Positions 55,571 to 64,000 of a stretch of 64,000 nt of DNA are shown in pieces; within the stretch, counting starts at the first letter, position 1; each line of letters opens with the position of its first letter. The notes under the pieces were generated by a model. It saw only the letters and a program-made list of their open reading frames with translations. It searched no databases and was not told where the DNA came from. The position numbers were made by a program, and so were the translations under genes. The stretch comes from Amborella trichopoda (taxonomy: Eukaryota > Streptophyta > Magnoliopsida > Amborellales > Amborellaceae): the NCBI RefSeq assembly GCF_000471905.2, contig NW_006494865.1, forward strand, positions 1,154,856 to 1,218,855, written 5' to 3'.

Positions 55571-57059
55571 CACGCTTGTATGGGTGACAGAATGGAGACA
55601 CATTGAATTAAGAACCAAGGTAGACATGGATGATGAGAGAAAAATCTTCCTCGAGTGCCCTCCTTATCCATTCGGAGCACTTCTATCAGCTAAAGAAGTA
55701 ATTAAGACTGAATAAGAAATGGCACGGAGTCAAGGAGCTAGGGTTCGAAACCAAGAACCAGAATTCTTAGACCTAATATGCATAGAAATTGAGCAGGTAG
55801 AAGATTGGAGAGAATCCATCACTAGTTTCCTAAAACATGGTAGGCTCTTGGAAGATAGTGTCAAACGCAATAGTGTACGTCGAATGTCTACCAAGTATAC
55901 CCTCCTTGAAGAAGATGCTCTCTTCAGACAGTCATTTGACGGTATTCTTCTTAGATGTGTCGACGTGCAAGAGGCAAATAATGTGTTAGAAGAAGTACAC
56001 TCAAGCATTTGTGGACAACACCAGTCTGGTCCTAAGCTCTATGAGCGGATACGCAGATTGGGGTATTATTGGCCTTCCATGATTGTTGATTCCTTAAAAT
56101 ATGCTAAAATGTGCCAGATGTGCCAAATACATTCAAGCCTGGTTCACCAACCTTCAGGGCCCTTACACTCTATTGTGGCATCATGGCCTTTTTCACAATG
56201 GGGTTTGGACATTGTAGGACCCATTGATTCTCCTTCGGCAATGGGTCATGTCTTTATTCTAGTTGTAATAGATTATTTCTCCAAGTGGGCTGAAGCGATC
56301 CCCCTTAAGCAAGTTCCTGGGATAATAATGGCCAACTTCATTTGACATTACATTATATACCGGTTTGGGGTGCCTGACCTGATTATCTCGGACAATGGCC
56401 CTCAATTTCGAAGTCCTCATATTGATTGCCTGGTTAACCAGTTTGGTATCGAGTGGAAGTACTTGACTATGTACCACCCTCGGGCGAATGGCTTGGCTAA
56501 GGCCTTCAATATGACTCCATGCATTGTTTTAAGGAAGTCAGTATAAAAAAAAAAGAAGAATTGGCATGAGAAGATTCCCAAAGCACTGTGGTCTTATCGT
56601 ACTACTACACAAAATGCTACTGATTCCACTCCTTATTCTCTGGTCTGTGGGGGTGAAGCAGTTTTACCCCTCAAGATTCAAATCCCTTCATTTTGTGTCT
56701 CTATACATCAAGGACTAACCGAAGATGAGAGAGTCAAACTTCGATATCAAGAATTGGATGCACTCGATGAAAAGAGGTTAGAGGCACAACAGAACCTCAA
56801 ACTCAACCAAGGGAGAATGAAGAGGGCTTTTGACAAGTCAGTCCAGGTCCGCTCATTCGCCTGTGGGGACATAGGTTTGGGCCGTCAAGAGGCCGATTGT
56901 TATGCATGGCCAGCGTAAAGGAAATTTGAACCCAAGTGGGAAGGTCCCTTTATAGTCAAACGGGTCTCGCCAAATGGAGCTTACATACTAGCACATCCTG
57001 ATGGAGAGGAGGCAATGCCCCCTATCGATGGGCGATATTTAAAGAAGTACTATCCTTGA
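55571..57059 (+). pseudogene. Integrase (element A)
   Basis: Zinc-binding region with H...H...C-x2-C (GPKLYERIRRLGYYWPSMI, KYAKMCQMCQ; about 55995-56130). Catalytic core: WGLDIVGPI (Asp at 56208), ISDNGPQF (Asp at 56391), then YHPRANGLAKAFN where the third catalytic residue, 36 codons after the second Asp, is Lys (56499-56501) instead of Glu. C-terminal GPFIVKRVSPNGAYILAHPDGE and stop at 57057-57059. Stops at 56344 and 56544 (before a run of nine A) and others break the frame. Element B shares the Lys. Confidence 0.9.
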
Positions 57060-60000
57060 TGCATATCAAGAAAAGAGACTCAATGCAAAGCAAGAAAGAC
57101 AATCCAAACAAAGTTTAACTCTTTTTATTGCAGTAAAAGGCAGTTACAAGTTACAAGCAAAAAAAGCCCATTATTAGGGAGGTTACAAGCCTCTTGTATC
57201 TGAGGAAAAGAGTATAGTTGACACCAAAAGTGTTACTCTTGCATCTGAGGATAAAAGGACGCTTACAGGCTAAAAGAAATCCCATCCTCACGAAGAAGAA
57301 GTAAACGCACCATCTGAAGCTACCACCGGCTGTGTCTTCCAAAGGCTAACGTCGACTGTGTTATTAAGTCCCAACGTCGACTTACTTTTTTGAGGCTAAC
57401 GCCGGCTGTGTCTTTCGAAGGCTAAGTGTTGGTTGTGCTTCTAACCCACAGTGCCGGTTCTCAGCATCCTTTGCATTTTTGACCCAATGCCGGTTGCATT
57501 TTCAACGACTCAGCACTGGTTGAGTGTTCAAGAGATAGTGGTTGACTGTTCTTAGAGGCGATTGTGTTTTCAAAAGGCTCTGCATCAGCTGAGTGTTCAA
57601 GGAATAGTGTATGTCGTTCTCTGCACCAGCTGTGTTCTAAACAGTCCATGGCCGCACACCTTATGCTAAAGCCATGCGTGTCTTACTAATGTTCTCCTCA
57701 GTGAAGTGGCACCATCACCGTGACCTATTATCCCCAGCAAAGTGGTACCCAGGTCATTCAATTCAGGCCACGACTTCTCACTCTCCGTAGGAGTTATACT
57801 TGTCCTGCAGCTCACTATCCCCAGTGGAGTTAGGGTCATTTTTATTATTATTACCACAACCCTAATGGGTCTGCTTCACACCTAGCTGGGTAATCTTCAA
57901 TGAATTTGTTCTTTATTGAGTACCATTTTCATATTTAAGGGATCCACACTTGTCTCCTTATCCCCAATGAAGTCAGCCTTCCTATCTGAGCCCCATGCCG
58001 ATCTTAACTTTTTTATCCCCAAGGAGTCAGATTGCTGTCTACAAAGACCTATTCCCATGCAGCTTCACTTACATTGCAACCTGCATAGTGGTCCACGCTG
58101 CATGACCTTAAACTGCACAGCTTTGATCTAGGTGCACGACCTTAAACTGTGTGGTCCAAACTATACGACCATAAACTGTAGCGAAGGTCTAGCTGCACAG
58201 CCTTCAACTGCACGGTCCAAACTATATGACTCTGAGCTATAGTGCAGTCTTAGTCACATGACAATAAAAGGCTTAGCGCCATGGTCCAAACTATATGACC
58301 TTAAACTGTAGTGGAGGTCTAATCGCAAGACCTTAAACTGTAGTGGAGGTCTAATCGCAAGACCTTAAACTGCATGGTCCTAGTTGTATGACTTTAAATT
58401 GCATAACCACGGTCCAAGCTATATGACCCTAAACTATAGTGCATGTCCTGGCTGCATGACATTAAACTGCTTTGCACCGGTTCAGGAGGCATGACTTTAA
58501 ATTCTCCCCTACATACGTGCACATGCCTTTTACATGCATTTTCACACTCATCTTTCCTAACCAACCAGTTCGTGTGCGCATTCCACCTTCATTACCTCCC
58601 CAGTGAGTCCATTCATTTCATCACCCTTTATCATTCTCCAATGATTCTCACCTGTGCTCACAAAACGGCGAGTCGTCCCGCCATTCATACTCGTCATAAG
58701 CTAGCGGGCCACCACTTTTTCACCTTCCATTCATGCAGTATCCATCTTTATATGTAGCCTCGTGTCATCTCCCCAAACTGAGCTAAAACCACTACCATAC
58801 TCAGTCCATGGCCTCCACAGACTGTCATTCATCACCAGCACGGTCCAGCTGTGTGACCTTAAACTGTAGTGCATGTCCTTGCTGCATGACTTTAAAAGGC
58901 TTCGCACGGGTCCGGGAGGCATGACTCTAAAACACACCATCATAAAAATAAAAAAAAATAAGAGAAGAAAAAATAGCAGGCATAGTGTATACTTGGTTAA
59001 GGGATCGCCATGAGTAAAAATAACGGACGGGCATGGTCATGAAACCATGAGTAAAACAGTTCCATGAAAATAAAAACCGGGGCACGATGAAAATCCGAAA
59101 GGGCACTGTGAGTAAAAATGGAAGAATAAGGGTGGACATGGCCGAAAGGTCATGGGTAAAAGGAAGTTGGTGAAAACCATCTCTACGATGCCGCTTCCCA
59201 AGTGCAAGTGAAAATCTGCAAAGGACGCTTAGGACCAATAAACAGATTGATGCAGCGTTCACCTCAACAAGCAGCTTCAGCCCACATTCAAAGAAAAAGG
59301 CCCTGGTGTTACAATACCAGGATCCAAAAATATGAGCTTTAAGGAAAATATTCCAACAGGCTAAGTCTATTTAAGTAAAGGACTCGAAGGATAGAAGATT
59401 TGTCAGGAACGCAAGAAAAATCTCATTAGGAAGGACATTATTCCCAAGAGGTCATAAACACACTCCAAAGATGTTAAAGACCACCACGAAGGTAAGGAAC
59501 TGACAAAGCATGGGTGAACCTGCTAGAGACTTCAGTCTGCCTTACCACAATTCCCTCTAGTCAATAGGCCCAGACTTTCGGGACAAGATAACAAAATGCC
59601 CCCTACTGGACCCGACAGATGGGCCCAGAATGGTATCCTGACAGTCAAAAGCAAACCTGATGTAGCAGCAAATAGCGCCAACCAAAAACAAACAAACAAA
59701 AAGTTACTCCAACAAACCAAAGACACCCCAAGAAGGCTATGTCAGCCATGACTTTGGACCTGTTACACGAGATTACGAATAGTTGGTAGGGGTTATACCC
59801 AAAGCTGGTCACCTCGATAGATTGAGGTACTCTGTCTGGCAAGGAATATCTGGTGCACAACGTCGACAATCACGAACCAAAGGCTCTTTTGTTGTCCATT
59901 CAAGACAAAAAAACCCAGACCAAATGGGAAAAATGCCCTTTAGTATGGCACTCGATAGCCAGATGGGTCTGATTCTGACTACTGAGGTCCGTACAAAATC

Positions 60001-60255
60001 CTTAGCTTCAGAATCACAAATAATCAACCCGAGGCTGAGGACTTCGAAAAGATCTCTAAAAAAGGTTTCTTCTCAGTCTAAATTCTCCACAGATGGACTT
60101 GTACATTGCATCCAAACGTCTGAGAATCCTAGTTTCAGCATTATGTGAATCTCCTCGGCGTTGACGTGGTCCTATGGCTAGGAAGAAAAAAGTAATTAAG
60201 CCGAAAGAAATTTTCCCAATGTTGTCCTTCTCACTTCTCTCAAAGTACAACATTT
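57060..60255 (+). other. 3' non-coding region of element A
   Basis: No conserved frame. Sequential blocks: degenerate 'gctaacgccggctgtgtctt' repeats (57335-57640); 'ccccagtggagtt' phrases (57690-58040); the 'gaccttaaactgtag' repeat (58090-58490); the ATGAGTAAAA cassette (58995-59230); and the block aligned with 41650-42700 of B. Such long 3' regions are typical of Ogre-like elements. Confidence 0.75.
58090..58490 (+). repeat. Degenerate repeat with 'gaccttaaactgtag' motif (A)
   Basis: Units of about 30-60 bp. It includes a 32-bp exact tandem duplication starting GACCTTAAACTGTAGTGG near 58298 and 58330. The homologue in B is at 43290-43760. Confidence 0.85.
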
Positions 60256-60267
60256 GGCGGGGCAAGC
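60256..60267 (+). other. Polypurine tract of element A
   Basis: GGCGGGGCAAGC immediately before the 3' LTR start. Family E has TTGGGGCAAG at the same place. Confidence 0.7.
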
Positions 60268-63200
60268 TGTTTGAACACATTTTTTGGCACCTTGGTCCCT
60301 GATGCGGAATAAAGAGGAAGCAGGTCAATAAAGCCTACAAAACAATGGAAATTTTGATAGTGTCAAAATATCCCCAGCGCTAGTCAAGATCTCCATCAGC
60401 ACTCTAAAAGGCCACTTGCCAAGTCTTTTCAGGATTCGACATGTCTAAGGCAATGAACACAAAGAAACAATTTCGAAAAAATTGGCCTCTAGCACCTTTA
60501 AATGGACTCTGTAACTATAACTATATTTTTGGTGCCTTAAATTGCTGTGGGACCGCCACCATTGGATCCGGCACTGTCGAAACCCCTTATAAGAAAATTT
60601 TCGGCTTCATCTGACACTTCAGGACAAAGTTAAGGGTAAAATACCGAAAAGCGGCAGGCCGTATACTACTCCCGTGTGGCAACCTTGTACCAAAACACCA
60701 TTAAAGGTGGTTGTTTTCATAGTCCCAAGCAGTGCCTTTCGGGGCCCATATCTCACTCGATTCGAGTCGGATCATGCTCAAAGTTTGTGTGCATGTTCAT
60801 CTCATCAAGATAAGCGTTTTAATATGTATTATGCCCCGTGATGAAGCCCGAGAAGGGAGAAAAACTAGAGAGAAATTTTTGATCCATGAAGAAAATTGCA
60901 GAAAAATCGGCAACATTATTCCTCACTCGAGCGGCCAAAGCACGACGCTCGCGTACCCGATCGACGTGAAACTAATTGCATTATGTGCACAAGATCCGAG
61001 GCCATCTCTGGTCCAAACTTCATGCACGATGAATGGTTGGATTTCACACATGGAGGCATCGAAGCTGCTGTAAGTTCTGGTCACCAGATTTCAAAATTTC
61101 TTCCAAAAACATAAGACAACGAAATGTTCATCTTGACACAACGGCATGCTTAGTGTGATTCAGTGAAGAAATTGAAGGAAAACATCAAGGAATAAGCACA
61201 CAATCGATCCAATGTTTTCAATATTCATCCAAAATTCAAGTCTCATAATCATGGCTTAAAACCATGATTCATGGCTCGAAGTTGGTATCAAATCGATCGC
61301 CATGCCAAGACCTACAAGAAAACAATCATCTTTTGATCAAACGAGCATCAGAGCAACCCCAGATCACTCATGAAAGATCACGCAAGTTCTCGGGCAGCAG
61401 CAGAGACTGTTCTGGAATTCCACACATTGTTAGGTAAGGGTAAAACAAATCGTTTTGAACCCATTTTTAGAATTTATTTTAATTCAATTAAACTATAATT
61501 ATCTTCAATTTTAGGTAGTTTTTTGGTCGTCCAGCCATCTGTTGGCACAATTCTATGTAAACAGCACAGCCAAATTGTAAAAAAAACCTTCGGTTTATTC
61601 TTCAATATTCCATAAAGACATTAATTCTTGCTTGAGTTCATGGGTGCACTTTGGAGAGAGTGAGAGAAGAGAGAAAAAAGGGCTGGTACCCCTCAATAAG
61701 GTAATTTTCTCTCTCCCCTCGTTCTCTCTCCTCATTTCTCATCTCTATCCCTCTTTCTCTCTCCTCTTGTCTCATCTCTATCTCTCTTTCTCTATCGTCT
61801 TTTCTCATCTCTATCTCTCTTTCTCTCCTCTCTTCTCTTCTCTTCTTTTTCTCTCTCCTTCTCTCTTCTCTCTCCTCCTTTTTCTCATCTCTATCTCTCT
61901 CTTTCTCTCTCCCCTTTTCTCTCTCGTCTCTTCTTTTCTCTTCCCTATTTTCATCTTTATCTCTTCCTCTCTCTTCCTCCTCTAGTCTAGCATGTTTCTC
62001 TCTCCATGCTCCTCTTTCTTTCTCCATTCACGCATGGCGGATCTATCGTCTGGCGTGATATCTTCCTACTCATGAGACAAGAACAGTGAGCCGGGCCTTG
62101 GCCGGAGTGGAGGGTCGGGCCTCTGTCAAAATTCTCTCCCTTCTCTCTTTTGTCATAGCCGGCACAAGCCTAGCATTGCCTATGTTTTTTCTCTCTTTTT
62201 CTCTTCTATCAAAGCTGGTGAACCTATTGCCGCCTGTGTTTTCTCTCTTTCTTCTTTTCAGTCACAAATGGCACAAGCCTATTACTGCCTATGTTTTCTC
62301 TCTCTTCCTTCTCTTCTGTCACAGCCAGCCTAAGCCTTGCGCAGCCTTTTTTTTCCATCCTTATTCTTTTGACACAACTGGTGCATAACTATTTCCTTAT
62401 GTGTTCCTTCTCTCTTTCTTTTCAGTCACAGACGGCAGAAAAACAGCGCTGCTTGTGTCTTCTCTCTCTTTTCTCTTCTTGCATAGCCGATAGAAGCACC
62501 ACGCTGCCTATCTTCTCTCTCTTCTCCCTTCTCTCTCAGACGGCGGAAACAAATGGTCTCCTGTGTTTACTCCTTCCCCTTCTGTCACAGATGGCGGAAG
62601 CCCATTGCCATCTGAGCCTTCTCTCTTCACATCTCATCACTGTCAGCACCGTTCTTCTTATTCCTTCTCTTTCTTACTTCTTGTCCTTGCTTTTTCCCCT
62701 CTCTTCTTCCTCTTCATCTTACTTTCCCTTTAATCCTCCATTATGCTCTTCTTTCTCTTTCTGTTCTCTTTTCTTTTTTATAGTCTTTTGTTTGATCAAG
62801 ACGGCTTGAGACTAGCATTTCATTGTAATTTTGTTGTCTAGCAGTAGGGCCATTATGCCAGTCAAAGTCACTGTGCCCGCTTTACTATCACAATAGACTA
62901 GCTATCGTGTCAAGCTGGTTAGTATTGATATTGTTGTTTAATAGTAATTCTGCCGAGCCGGTCTGAGTTACCAAGCCTGTTTTACTATCACGTCAGGTCA
63001 ATTACCTACTAGTTTAGTCACTTTCACTGCCTAGTCAAACTCTTCTCATCACAATCTTAATTCTCTCATTCTTCTTTTCTTCTTTTTGAATGTGTACACC
63101 TGTGTACGTTCATCCAAAGGCAAAGTGAGGTCCCTTGACCCACTTGTCTTATAACATTTTCCATGTGTGTGTGATTGCTGAAACAAGAGAATACAGGCTA

Positions 63201-63453
63201 AGGGAGGCGATTCCAAATTAGTTTTATGACTGGGGGGACTTTCTTCGTGATCAAAGAAGGGACCCACGTGAGCGAGCCCGAGTATGTCCCGAACCCACCT
63301 TAAATTCATCTCTCATCGATTGGTCCATCTGCTTTTATTCTTGAGAAAGGCTCTCGAGAGAGAGTGATATCAATGTCTCGAGTTCCCTTGAAACTTGAGA
63401 CACGTGCCGCCTGATCATCCAGATCCGGAGGGCGAGATTGAGGCACCTAACCA
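60268..63453 (+). repeat. 3' LTR of element A
   Basis: TGTTTGAACACA... to ...GAGGCACCTAACCA, 3186 bp, 143 bp longer than the 5' LTR. A CT-rich tract (61700-61990) and tandem array (62150-62650) sit at the matching places. It is followed directly by B integrase sequence. Confidence 0.93.
62150..62650 (+). repeat. LTR tandem array (A, 3')
   Basis: Units such as 'catagccggcacaagcctagcattgcctatg' and 'cagacggcagaaaaacagcgctgcttgtg' with CT-rich spacers, seven to eight by eye; the 5' LTR has fewer. Confidence 0.8.
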
Positions 63454-64000
63454 ATTGCCTCCTCTCCATCAGGATGTGTAAGTATGGAAGCTCCATTTGG
63501 AATGACCTTTTTTACTATAAAGGGACCTTCTCAAATGGGTTCAAACTTCCCTTAGCGCCATCCATGCATGACAATCAGCCTTTTAACAGCTAGAACCAGA
63601 TCTTCATGGGTGAATGAGAGAACCTTGACTGACTTGTCAATGGCCCTCTTCATTCTCCCCTGATTGTGCTCAAGATTTTGCTAGGCTTGCAATCCCTTTT
63701 CATCAAGCGCATCCAATTCTTAATAGCAAAGCTTAACTCTCTCATCTTCATTTAGTCCTTGTTGTATGGTGATCCGTAACGAGGGTAATTGACTCTCAAA
63801 GGGTAGGGCTGCCTCACTTCCATAGACAAAGGAATAGGGAGTGGAATCAATGGCACATCGAGTGGTAGTGTGATAGGCCCACAACGCTTCAGGAAGTTTC
63901 TCGTGCCAGTTCTTCTTTATCTTCGATACGAATTTCCTTAAAACGTTGCATAGGGTCTTATTGAAAGCCTTAGCTAATCTGTTACCCCAAGGGTGGTACA
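63454..64000 (-). pseudogene. Integrase C-terminal region (element B)
   Basis: Minus-strand reading begins outside the window with YHPWGNRLAKAFNKTL, then NWHEKLPEALWAYHTTTRC, DSTPYSFVYGSEAALPF, LNEDERVKL, GRMKRAIDKSVKV, EGPFIVKKVIPNGASILTHP, DGEEAI, ending where element A is inserted. The rest of the end of the gene is at 46195-46232. Stops occur at about four places. The third catalytic residue is Lys (plus-strand 63969-63971), as in A. Confidence 0.88.

Larger units (their letters stand above)
46233..63453 (+). mobile_element. Element A: complete-length Tat/Ogre-type LTR retrotransposon
   Basis: 17.2 kb: 5' LTR 46233-49275, primer-binding site 49278, leader, gag, linker, RT, RNase H, archaeal-type RNase H, integrase, 3.2-kb 3' region, polypurine tract, 3' LTR 60268-63453. 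It interrupts element B: the B sequence to the left (reading GGCATT) and to the right (ATTGCC) rejoin to the uninterrupted order seen in A's own integrase end. The candidate 5-bp target duplications (attta / attgc) agree only in the first three bases. The LTRs differ at about a dozen of the first 110 bases, so the insertion is old. Confidence 0.93.

Overview
The window is a nested block of long terminal repeat (LTR) retrotransposons of the Ty3/gypsy Tat/Ogre type, as found in large plant genomes. The evidence is the order gag, reverse transcriptase, RNase H, a second archaeal-type RNase H, integrase; the primer-binding site TGGCGACTCCACTGGGGAC and close variants; and very long LTRs (2-4 kb). 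I see no intact host gene, no rRNA or tRNA gene, no CRISPR array and no prokaryotic organisation. A seed plant is the best guess; I cannot name the species.

Layout, left to right. 1-1694: 5' part of a minus-strand LTR (family A) that starts outside the window. 1695-6447: element E1 (minus), a deleted copy with a 2-kb 5' LTR, primer-binding site, leader, broken reverse transcriptase and broken second RNase H. 6448-12164 and 12165-16441: two head-to-tail plus-strand 3' ends (E2, E3), each a repeat-rich 3' region followed by an LTR. 16442-19273: non-coding DNA of unknown origin. 19274-28912: element C (minus), with 5' LTR, gag, a gag-pol linker, reverse transcriptase, two RNase H domains, and integrase cut off after its start. 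28913-29870: plus-strand protease/G-patch fragment H. 30186-30964: LTR fragment F. 30965-35979: element G (plus), with leader, gag, linker and reverse transcriptase, ended by another LTR-like sequence X (35980-37745). 37746-46232 plus 63454-64000: element B (minus), split by element A. 46233-63453: element A (plus), about 17.2 kb, with both LTRs, primer-binding site, polypurine tract and all pol domains in order but many stops and frameshifts.

No copy can be autonomous. In A, C and G the gag-to-RT interval has no recognisable aspartic protease and instead carries a conserved domain I do not recognise, preceded by an acidic 26-residue repeat. The integrases of both A and B have lysine where the catalytic glutamate of DD35E belongs. 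The LTRs carry tandem arrays of short inverted-repeat units, downstream of the TATA box, and the unit differs from copy to copy.

The most notable single item is a sense-oriented fragment resembling a plant AGO4-clade ARGONAUTE (about 45566-45820, minus) inside the 3' region of element B, within about 1.7 kb of DNA that element A lacks. This looks like a host RNA-silencing gene fragment captured by, or inserted into, a retrotransposon.
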